Shown: in pieces, positions 57,541 to 64,000 of the stretch | Layout: every line of letters begins with the position of its first letter | Numbering within the stretch: the first letter of the stretch is position 1 | Assembly (NCBI GenBank): GCA_002401965.1 | Contig: NVUR01000004.1 | Location: 38,535-102,534 of the forward strand | From: Alphaproteobacteria bacterium | GTDB lineage: Bacteria; Pseudomonadota; Alphaproteobacteria; Micavibrionales; Micavibrionaceae | Length of the DNA: 64,000 nt | Direction: 5' to 3' | Translations under genes and position numbers: made by a program | Notes under the pieces: generated by a model | What the model saw: the letters and a program-made list of their open reading frames with translations, nothing else | What the model was told of the DNA's origin: nothing | Databases searched by the model: none

Positions 57541-58311
57541 ATGGAAAAACCAAATAATATTAGTATATCATTCAATGAAAATGGTGACCTGCTTCAGGTT
57601 ATGGATCTTGATGAGCTGTACGATACATGCGAAGAAACACGCCTAAAAGCTGGCAGACTACTCTCGCAAGTCTTAGAAGCCTCCAAGGCAGCCGATGCCT
57701 TTATGGGGGCCAACAAAGACAAAGCCTCTGCCATAAGAAAAATAAACCAACGATTTGATGGGAATCCCCACTGCATAACAGATATTGTTCGTGGGAAAAT
57801 TATTGTTGATACGTCTGAACAACTTGACGCAGTCATGGCTGTTTTCAGGGACACTGATTCAGGCCCCCTGAAAAAAGCCAACATAAAAGTTGAACTTGAA
57901 AAAAACAACTTTGAAGAACCAAAACCCTATACAGGATACAGAGGATTATCATATAAATTATCCGTCCCTACTGGGAATGCGGACAAACCACATGTTATAG
58001 AATTGCAAATTGTATCTACCGCCATGGAGGCTAAATCTGGTATGACTCATAAACACAAAAGAGCAGCAGAGGATATATATCGGAATGCGACAGAGGATTA
58101 TGACGCTGGGACACGTAAAGACCCAGCCCTAACGGATGAAGAACTGGCACTGGCGCAACATCACTATGCCGTTTGCGATTATCATAATTCAAAGATCGCC
58201 CACGAAGAGGGTTATGATCGCTTTTTGAAAGACCCAGACAGGCATGCCTTCACGCCAGAAAAAGAGACAGAGCTTGTTGCACATATGGCAAAAATTGGCG
58301 TAGAGCCTTAA
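57541..58311 (+). CDS. RelA/SpoT-like domain protein (putative)
   Basis: A 256-aa soluble protein. The middle resembles the RelA/SpoT synthetase fold: CITDIVRGKIIVDT (78-91) aligns with the ED/DIxGxRI segment, with Asp81 in the metal position but Lys for the Arg. TGYRGLSYKLSVP (131-143) aligns with GYRSxH. HVIELQIVSTAM (151-162) aligns with the EIQIRTxAM strand, with Glu154. HKHKRAAEDIY (170-180) aligns with the HxxxY region. The N-terminal 60 residues and C-terminal tail are unlike known alarmone synthetases. Activity (alarmone or RNA modification) cannot be inferred. It is followed by two AT-rich unknown genes on the same strand. Confidence 0.5.
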   Translation: MEKPNNISISFNENGDLLQVMDLDELYDTCEETRLKAGRLLSQVLEASKAADAFMGANKDKASAIRKINQRFDGNPHCITDIVRGKIIVDTSEQLDAVMAVFRDTDSGPLKKANIKVELEKNNFEEPKPYTGYRGLSYKLSVPTGNADKPHVIELQIVSTAMEAKSGMTHKHKRAAEDIYRNATEDYDAGTRKDPALTDEELALAQHHYAVCDYHNSKIAHEEGYDRFLKDPDRHAFTPEKETELVAHMAKIGVEP

Positions 58312-58401
58312 TTGAGAGACAAGATTAATGATTTTAAGCTTGTATAATGATACACTTTTAAAGTACTACATCTAGAATACGACATAAATTGGTAAAATAT
58401 A

Positions 58402-58767
58402 ATGGCTGACAACGGCTTAAAAAACAGAGACTTATCACAGGCATTTGCCGAAATACCTAGCGACACGACACGTTTTGGTATTTGGGAAGGTGAGAATGAC
58501 GCCAAAAGGTTTATCAAAATTGTTGAGTCGTCTGGCAATAAAAATCAAGCATCAACATTAGCATGGATACCGCGCAGCTTAAAGGAATATGATTTTGTAG
58601 AACAAAATTGGGCGCCGAAAGCAGATCTCATGCGCATTATAAACGGTAATCAGTTTGAATTTTTCGATACGCCTCAAGACTGTCAAAATGCAATGGTAGA
58701 ACATACGCAGAGCCTTCTGAATTCACCAGATATAAGCCAAATGACACAAAAACTTGATGGAATATAG
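58402..58767 (+). CDS. hypothetical protein, 121 aa
   Basis: I do not recognise this protein. It is acidic-to-neutral with no signal peptide or membrane segment and has one Cys (PQDCQNAM). Trp-containing segments (RFGIWEGENDAK, STLAWIPRSL, EQNWAPKAD) suggest a compact fold. It lies 90 bp after the RelA/SpoT-like gene and 5 bp before the next small gene, so at least the two small genes are probably cotranscribed. Confidence 0.55.
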   Translation: MADNGLKNRDLSQAFAEIPSDTTRFGIWEGENDAKRFIKIVESSGNKNQASTLAWIPRSLKEYDFVEQNWAPKADLMRIINGNQFEFFDTPQDCQNAMVEHTQSLLNSPDISQMTQKLDGI

Positions 58768-58772
58768 ATATT

Positions 58773-59006
58773 ATGCCCTCAAAAGAAAGAATTTACCATT
58801 ATTATTTGCTAGGCGATCGCCCGATAAAAGTAACGTGCAGCGCGATGGAAATTCCTATCAATATTGAAATCGTTGATTCAAATAAGAAGAAATTCGTCCC
58901 CGACCTATCACTCATTTCGGTTATAACGGACAGCATGGATATCAGAACAATCAATGAAAATGAATTTCGTAATGCATGCCTTGCAAAAGGTGTGAAGCCT
59001 ATTTAA
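58773..59006 (+). CDS. hypothetical protein, 77 aa
   Basis: I do not recognise this small protein. Its beta-rich pattern (IYHYYLLGDRPIKVTCS ... INIEIVD) ends with FRNACLAKGVKPI. It starts 5 bp after the 58402-58767 stop. It converges on alaS with a 21-bp gap. It could belong to a toxin-antitoxin or regulatory pair with its neighbours, but nothing in the sequence proves that. Confidence 0.5.
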   Translation: MPSKERIYHYYLLGDRPIKVTCSAMEIPINIEIVDSNKKKFVPDLSLISVITDSMDIRTINENEFRNACLAKGVKPI

Positions 59007-59027
59007 GGCTCACAATTTTACCCGACA

Positions 59028-61754
59028 CTAACCTGCCAAACTCTTTTCAATTGCCGTTACCGCGTCATTTGCCGCACCTGCATCAGGGCCACCGGCTTGC
59101 GCCATGTCAGGACGACCACCGCCACCCTTACCACCCAGCGCAGCAGAACCAACACGCACCAAATCAACAGCACTGATTTTCGAAGTAAGATCATCGGTAA
59201 CACCAACCACGATAGAGGCTTTACCTTCATCGGTAGAAATCAGAACAACTACGCCCGAGCCAATTTGCATTTTCAAATCATCAGCCATAGGCTTTAAGTC
59301 TTTCGGTGGAAATCCATCAAGTATTTTACCTATAAATTTATGCCCATTGATCTCTTTTATTTCATCATCAGATGTCTGAGCCCCTTGTGCGCGGCGTTGT
59401 GCAGAAATTTGTTTTTGCAAATATTTAAGATGATAAACTAAATTATCATCATCATCATTTTCCCACTCCACTAAATTTTTTTCACCCAATACTTCAAGTT
59501 CATTTTCTTTTTTTACAATTTCAGCCTTTAATTTGTCAATTCTATCTTTATGAACCTGCTCTTTCTCTGCGAGATACGCATCAACGCGCGTGCCTGTAAC
59601 GGCCTCAATACGGCGTATACCCGATGCCAAAGCCCCCTCCGACTTAATTTTAAACTTACCAATATCACCCGTACGCTTCACATGCGTACCGCCGCAAAGC
59701 TCTATCGAGAATGCACGTCCGCCTTTTTCCGTACCCATTGTCACAACGCGTACCTCATCATCATATTTCTCACCAAACAGAGCCATCGCCCCGCTTTCAC
59801 GCGCTTCATCAATAGGCAGAACACGTGTAATCACCTCTGTATTACCGCGAATTTCCGCGTTTACGATTTCTTCAACTTCGGCAAGCTGCCCCGCCGTAAT
59901 CGGGCTGGGTTGCGAAACATCAAAACGCGTACGATCCGCATCTTGCAATGATCCCTTCTGCGCGACATGATCGCCCAACACTTGGCGCAGAGCTTCATGC
60001 AATAAATGCGTCACGGAATGGTTCGATTGGATGGCATCACGTCGAGTTGTGTCAATGGTCATTGTCACAGTATCATCAATTTTCACACTTGCATCAATTT
60101 TGTGGCGAGGTACTTTTCCAATATGTAGGTACAATTGACCTAGTTTCTTTTTTGTATCTTCAACGTCAAATGCAAATGTTTTGGTATTGGCAACGATTTG
60201 TCCATCTGGTAATTCATTAGAAAATACCCCCGTATCACCAACTTGACCACCACTTTCAGCATAAAATGGTGTTTGGTTAATAATTACAATCCCCTCTTCG
60301 CCAGCTTGCAGCGTATCAACACGCTTACCATCTTTGACGATCGCCAGAATTTTAGCTTCTGCCTGTTCCTTATCATAGCCAAGGAATTCCGTTGCGCCAA
60401 CTTCATCCAGAATATCAAACCATATTTTTTCATTCGCTTCGCCGCCTGCGCCAGACCATGCGGCGCGGGCTTTGGTTTTTTGTTCTGCCATGCAACTATC
60501 GAATTCATCGGTATCGACTTCGATTTTCTTGGCGCGCAGGGCGTCTTGTGTCAGATCAAGGGGGAAACCAAACGTATCGTGGAGTTTAAATGCAACTGCG
60601 CCCGAGAACTTTTCACCCGAAGCAACATTCGCTGCTTCCTCATCCAGCATCTTCTCACCGCAATCAAGCGTAACCTTGAAACGTTTCTCTTCGCTCTCCA
60701 ATGTTTGTTTAATGAGGCTTTCCGCACGTTTCAGCTCAGGATAGGCTTCGCCCATTTTCCCAAGTAAGGTCGGGAATAATTTATGCATGATTGGGTCTTT
60801 CGCACCCAATAGATGCGCGTGACGCATCCCCCGGCGCATGATACGACGCAGAACATAGCCGCGCCCCTCGTTACTCGGCATAACACCATCAGCCAGCAAG
60901 AAAGAACAGGCACGAATATGATCAGCGATCACTTTATGGCTTGCCGCCATATCGCCATCGGCCTCAACCGAGGTTAGATCCGCGCTATGCTCGATCAGAT
61001 CGCGCATAATATCGATGTCGTAATTGTTATTTGACCCCATTAAGGTTGCCACGATACGCTCCAGTCCCATGCCGGTGTCAACGCTTTGTGCGGGTAGGTC
61101 AATGCGGGTTTCGGCGTCTATTTGCTCATACTGCATAAAGACGTTATTCCAAATCTCGATAAAACGATCACCGTCTTCCTCTGGACTTCCTGGTGGTCCG
61201 CCCCAGATATGTTCACCATGATCATAGAAAATCTCCGTACAAGGGCCGCAAGGGCCTGTGTCACCCATACGCCAGAAATTATCATCGGTCGCGATGCGAA
61301 TAATTTTATGATCGGCAAAGCCTGTGACTTTTTTCCAGATCGCGGCGGCTTCTTCGTCTGTGCTGTGTACTGTGACACAGAGCTTATCAGGATCAAGTGC
61401 GAAATTCTTTGTCACCATTTCCCATGCAAAGGCAATAGCATCTTCCTTAAAATAATCACCAAAGCTGAAATTCCCCAGCATTTCAAAGAACGTATGATGG
61501 CGCGCTGTATAGCCAACATTTTCCAAATCATTATGCTTACCGCCTGCACGCACACATTTCTGTGAAGTTGTCGCGCGGGTATAGGGGCGTTTTTCTTTGC
61601 CCGTAAAGACGTCCTTGAACTGCACCATACCTGCATTCACAAACATCAATGTCGGATCATTATGCGGCACCAGCGAGGAAGATGGCACAACCGTATGGCC
61701 ATTTTTCTCGAAAAAACCTAAAAATTCACTACGGACATCATTGACTGTTTTCAT
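59028..61754 (-). CDS. alaS: alanyl-tRNA synthetase
   Basis: A 908-aa class II synthetase. N-terminal core: [30 protein letters not shown], and [17 protein letters not shown] near 85. The editing domain zinc ligands are in [12 protein letters not shown] (~580) and [15 protein letters not shown] (~680). A C-Ala/DHHA1 region ends with [23 protein letters not shown]. The length is slightly longer than the E. coli enzyme. It is divergent from hisN. Confidence 0.98.
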   Translation of the reverse strand: MKTVNDVRSEFLGFFEKNGHTVVPSSSLVPHNDPTLMFVNAGMVQFKDVFTGKEKRPYTRATTSQKCVRAGGKHNDLENVGYTARHHTFFEMLGNFSFGDYFKEDAIAFAWEMVTKNFALDPDKLCVTVHSTDEEAAAIWKKVTGFADHKIIRIATDDNFWRMGDTGPCGPCTEIFYDHGEHIWGGPPGSPEEDGDRFIEIWNNVFMQYEQIDAETRIDLPAQSVDTGMGLERIVATLMGSNNNYDIDIMRDLIEHSADLTSVEADGDMAASHKVIADHIRACSFLLADGVMPSNEGRGYVLRRIMRRGMRHAHLLGAKDPIMHKLFPTLLGKMGEAYPELKRAESLIKQTLESEEKRFKVTLDCGEKMLDEEAANVASGEKFSGAVAFKLHDTFGFPLDLTQDALRAKKIEVDTDEFDSCMAEQKTKARAAWSGAGGEANEKIWFDILDEVGATEFLGYDKEQAEAKILAIVKDGKRVDTLQAGEEGIVIINQTPFYAESGGQVGDTGVFSNELPDGQIVANTKTFAFDVEDTKKKLGQLYLHIGKVPRHKIDASVKIDDTVTMTIDTTRRDAIQSNHSVTHLLHEALRQVLGDHVAQKGSLQDADRTRFDVSQPSPITAGQLAEVEEIVNAEIRGNTEVITRVLPIDEARESGAMALFGEKYDDEVRVVTMGTEKGGRAFSIELCGGTHVKRTGDIGKFKIKSEGALASGIRRIEAVTGTRVDAYLAEKEQVHKDRIDKLKAEIVKKENELEVLGEKNLVEWENDDDDNLVYHLKYLQKQISAQRRAQGAQTSDDEIKEINGHKFIGKILDGFPPKDLKPMADDLKMQIGSGVVVLISTDEGKASIVVGVTDDLTSKISAVDLVRVGSAALGGKGGGGRPDMAQAGGPDAGAANDAVTAIEKSLAG

Positions 61755-61800
61755 CGCTTCACTCTATTCTTCTTATGACTTACATTTTGGAGGTATATTT

Positions 61801-62580
61801 ATGGACGAATTTGTAGCACTTGCCAATAGGATGGCAGACACAGCAGGTAAAATTATTCAAAAATATTACCGCCAGCCTTTCGATGTTGATAGAAAATCGG
61901 ACAATAGCCCTGTTACAATTGCTGATAGCGAGGTGGAAACAGCCCTGCGCGAGATCATCGCAAAGAAACGCCCCGGCGATGGCGTCTTTGGCGAAGAATT
62001 CGGACATCAGGAAAGCGAAACCGGCTTCACATGGGTGATTGACCCGATAGATGGCACCAAATCCTTTATGATTGGCCGCCCGACGTTCGGAACATTAATC
62101 GCGCTGTGTGAGGGCGATGTGCCCAAGATCGGTATTATCGACCAGCCTATATTAAAAGAGCGATGGGTTGGCGTTGAGGGTAAGAAAACCAAAATGAACG
62201 GTAAGCCCGTTCAAACCCGCCAGTGCAAAGATTTTGATGATGCAAGAATCGGCAGCACAACACCAATGATGTTTGACAAGCTGGAAGACTATGACCGCGC
62301 CTTTCATATTTTTGAGCGCGGAACTTCCAACATGGTATGGGGGGGCGATTGCTATATGTATGGTCTGATCGCCAGCGGACATATGGACGTTGCCTTTGAA
62401 CAAAACCTGTCGCCTTATGATTTTGCCGCACTTGTGCCGGTCATTAAAGGCGCAGGCGGACATATCAGTGATTGGCGCGGAGATGAGCTGACCCTCAATT
62501 CCGTCGGGAAAGTCATTGCATGCGGCGATCCTGATTTATGGCCGATATTAGAACGCATGATTCTCAAATCACCCTATTAG
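61801..62580 (+). CDS. hisN: inositol-monophosphatase-family phosphatase, HisN-like
   Basis: A 259-aa Mg/Li-type phosphatase: FGEEFGHQES (~62), the metal motif WVIDPIDGTKSFMIG (~80-95), WGGDCYMYGLIASGHMDVAFE and DFAALVPVIKGAGGHISDW near 210. This matches histidinol-phosphate phosphatases of the IMPase fold used in alphaproteobacteria, although other IMPase substrates are possible. GGAGGT lies 7 bp before ATG 61801, which decides the start against a 68-residue longer frame that overlaps alaS. Confidence 0.88.
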   Translation: MDEFVALANRMADTAGKIIQKYYRQPFDVDRKSDNSPVTIADSEVETALREIIAKKRPGDGVFGEEFGHQESETGFTWVIDPIDGTKSFMIGRPTFGTLIALCEGDVPKIGIIDQPILKERWVGVEGKKTKMNGKPVQTRQCKDFDDARIGSTTPMMFDKLEDYDRAFHIFERGTSNMVWGGDCYMYGLIASGHMDVAFEQNLSPYDFAALVPVIKGAGGHISDWRGDELTLNSVGKVIACGDPDLWPILERMILKSPY

Positions 62581-62591
62581 AGGTTATATAA

Positions 62592-63027
62592 ATGGGATTC
62601 TTAAATTTTCTAAAAAAAGAGCAGAAAAAAATCCTGAATGCAGCACGTGTTCGGGGAAAATCAGTGAAGAAGAAGAAAATAAGAATATTTAAAAAAAATA
62701 TAGAAAGAAAAACCCAGAGCTAGTTGTTACAGGATTAGACGACGATCTATCTGGATGGATAATAAACGAATATAATAACCGCATTAAAGGCGGCGAAACA
62801 TTCGCAGTTGATAAATTTTATGATGATTTTCTCGGAGGATTCCAAGTTACATTCAAAGAAGTAGAAAAAAAGACTATAAATCATATTTCGGATATGAACT
62901 ATGGTTATATAAAGGTAATAATTTTGAAGTTCTACAAATGGTTTGGCCTAGCACATCCGGGTGTTGGTCATAGGATAAAAATGCACCTAACGAATATAAA
63001 TGGCTAATACCCAAACTATACAAATAA
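62592..63027 (+). pseudogene. frameshifted DUF4262-family gene
   Basis: Starts MGFLNFLKK after AGGTTATAT. A shift in an A-run leads to a CxxC segment (NPECSTCSGKISEEEE) and a stop at 62692. A further frame continues with PELVVTGLDDDLSG, INEYNNRIKGGETFAVDKFYDDFLGG and TFKEVEKK. After another frameshift it reads YFGYELWLYKGNNFEVLQMVWP and ends WLIPKLYK. These blocks match the intact gene at 63051-63515 residue for residue over most of their length. At least three lesions mean no full-length product. A zinc-ribbon-like N-terminal extension may once have been fused. Confidence 0.8.
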
Positions 63028-63050
63028 CAACTAGACTGAAGATCAACACC

Positions 63051-63515
63051 ATGAATGAAGACGAAGAAAAACAGCTGGAAGAAAAAGCCCTCAGCAATAT
63101 CGAGAAGAATGGCTGTCATATTCTGCATATAACGGAGGATGGAGACTCACCGTCTTTCACCTATTCAATCGGCATTCAAAAATGCACGAATGCGCCGGAA
63201 GTCATCGTCACCGGCCTTGATAGTGATATGTCGCATTTCCTGATTAACGAATATAATTACCGCATTAAAGATGGTGAAACATTCGAAGTCGGTAAATTTT
63301 ACGATGAATTTCTGGACGGAGCCAAGATAACGTTCAAGGAAGTGGAGCTTAAACATTATCCTGATTATTTTGGTTGGGGGCATTGGCTTTATAAGGGGGA
63401 TGATTTCAAAGTCCTGCACCTGATTTGGCCTGATACAAACGGCGCATGGCCGTGGGAAAAGAAAGCCTCAAAGGGCTATCGCTGGAATATGCCGCCCTTA
63501 TATAAACGCACATAA
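63051..63515 (+). CDS. DUF4262 domain-containing protein
   Basis: A 154-aa protein, intact relative of the pseudogene just upstream. NIEKNGCHILHITEDGDSP and FTYSIGIQKCTNAPEVIVTGLD match the DUF4262 opening. KVLHLIWPDTNGAWPWEKKASKGYRWNMPPLY is the C-terminal block (residues about 124-152). No catalytic role is known to me for this family. The N-terminal 17 residues of the longer frame lie on the tail of the pseudogene, so I start at MNEDEEKQ. Confidence 0.78.
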   Translation: MNEDEEKQLEEKALSNIEKNGCHILHITEDGDSPSFTYSIGIQKCTNAPEVIVTGLDSDMSHFLINEYNYRIKDGETFEVGKFYDEFLDGAKITFKEVELKHYPDYFGWGHWLYKGDDFKVLHLIWPDTNGAWPWEKKASKGYRWNMPPLYKRT

Positions 63516-63564
63516 CGTTTTTTTCTACTGGAAGCTCCGCGCGTTCTGTCTTAAACTTGGTAGG

Positions 63565-63590
63565 CTTTATGATGCAAATGCATAATAAAG
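63565..63590. repeat. AT-rich hairpin in the 63.5-63.8 kb noncoding stretch
   Basis: CTTTATGATGC and GCATAATAAAG arms (10/11 complementary) flank a 4-nt AAAT loop, downstream of the DUF4262 gene. It lacks a T-run. The remainder of 63516-63769 has no supported gene. Confidence 0.4.
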
Positions 63591-63769
63591 TGGGGTGTAG
63601 TAACTTCTCACAAACGGCCAATGGCAACATCGGGTCGTTATAAATTGATGTTGCTTTTTCGATTCTTTATGGTCGGGGAGGCAGCGAATACAACACGGTG
63701 AAAGCTGGAATAAGCTGCGCCGCTGGCAGTAATCTAGCCTCTATGGAGGCGCGATTTATACGATAGCAA

Positions 63770-63961
63770 ATGAAAGATACCAAAGAAAGAGATAACTATA
63801 TTACATCCAGAAAAAATCACGCTACATCACAAAATGATGCCGCCAGTTTGGACTTCTGGAATGAGGTTGATACACATCTAAAAACAATAACCGAAGAAAA
63901 TGATAGAGGGGGTCCCACTTGTTCGGACAGTTTTGCGGCAAAGTTAAGTTCCCATTTTTAG
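63770..63961 (+). CDS. short ORF apparently truncated by an inserted element
   Basis: A 63-aa frame: MKDTKERDNYITSRKNHA opens it, and it continues to TITEENDRGG at about 63912. From there the sequence looks like the edge of an insertion sequence, so the last ~16 residues are probably not native. I do not recognise the native part. Confidence 0.35.
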   Translation: MKDTKERDNYITSRKNHATSQNDAASLDFWNEVDTHLKTITEENDRGGPTCSDSFAAKLSSHF

Positions 63962-64000
63962 GTTGTTATGCCGCTATTTTGGACTGCTCAGGGGCTAGCC
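63908..64000 (-). mobile_element. probable insertion-sequence end with transposase C-terminus (partial)
   Basis: A G/C-rich edge GGGGGTCCCACTTGTTCGGACAG at about 63908-63930 looks like an IS terminal inverted repeat. About 35 bp inside, a minus-strand frame running off the window ends LAPEQSKIAA followed by TAA at 63966-63968, which is compatible with an IS3-type transposase tail. Only one end is in view, so family and completeness cannot be decided. Confidence 0.4.

Noticed and set aside
58976..59176. 66-aa plus-strand frame rich in Pro/His
   Set aside because: Antisense to the alaS 3' end, which encodes the conserved C-terminus.
62996..63050. Upstream in-frame extension of the intact DUF4262 protein
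   Set aside because: These codons lie on the tail of the frameshifted copy, and MNEDEEKQ matches the expected start.
1..64000. CRISPR array, prophage, plasmid or replication origin
   Set aside because: No regularly spaced repeats, phage structural genes, partition genes or DnaA-box cluster were seen anywhere in the window.

Overview
The window looks like chromosome from a moderately AT-rich alphaproteobacterium. The strongest evidence is a permuted, two-piece tmRNA gene. Also typical of that class are the alphaproteobacterial form of SspB, an HdaA-PerM-DUF2066-PurM-PurN block, a DivK-PleD pair, EipB, a short aa3-oxidase subunit IV, and a pyrB-plsY-dprA-topA-rnr run. A Micavibrio-like or other deep alphaproteobacterial lineage is possible, but the sequence alone does not settle it.

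Layout. 1-8.7 kb: an acyl-CoA dehydrogenase, tRNA-Arg(CCG) followed by a small low-GC segment that ends in a copy of the tRNA 5' end, an ABC ATPase, two alpha/beta hydrolases, sspB and the tmRNA. 8.9-16 kb: thyA-folA, an Mrp-type Fe-S carrier, the envelope protease group hflK-hflC-degP, and a CtlX-like hydrolase. 16-22 kb: TCA-cycle genes, with sdhCDA separated from sdhB by icd on the other strand, then asd. 22-34.5 kb: a type IV pilus / type II secretion-like machine (secretin lipoprotein, Ig-like/PilP-like protein, ATPase, platform protein, PilN-like, PilO-like and two pilin-like proteins). It is flanked by a soluble hybrid kinase on one side and by a response regulator plus prepilin peptidase on the other. 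34.5-43 kb: pyrB, plsY, dprA, a degenerate lipoyl-like protein, topA, rnr and rpmG. 43-48 kb: a lipoprotein, the pleD/divK signalling pair, eipB and a second diguanylate cyclase. 48-57.4 kb: hdaA, perM, DUF2066, purM, purN, coxIV, a large 7TM hybrid kinase and ndk. 57.5-64 kb: an accessory patch with a RelA/SpoT-like protein and two unknown small proteins, then alaS and hisN. After these come a decayed and an intact DUF4262 gene in tandem, and a probable insertion-sequence edge at the right end.

How the genes fit together: most of the window is housekeeping (nucleotide synthesis, TCA cycle, envelope proteolysis, trans-translation with the ClpXP adaptor SspB, DNA topology and replication control). 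The coherent accessory system is the 24.2-34.5 kb pilus/secretion machine with adjacent two-component proteins. Two c-di-GMP synthases lie about 10 kb away from it. The most unusual local features are the noncanonical pilins, the Ig-like/PilP-like assembly protein, the RelA/SpoT-like trio, the lipoyl-like protein with Trp at the lipoyl-lysine position, and a 14-bp inverted repeat that reaches the rpmG ribosome-binding site.
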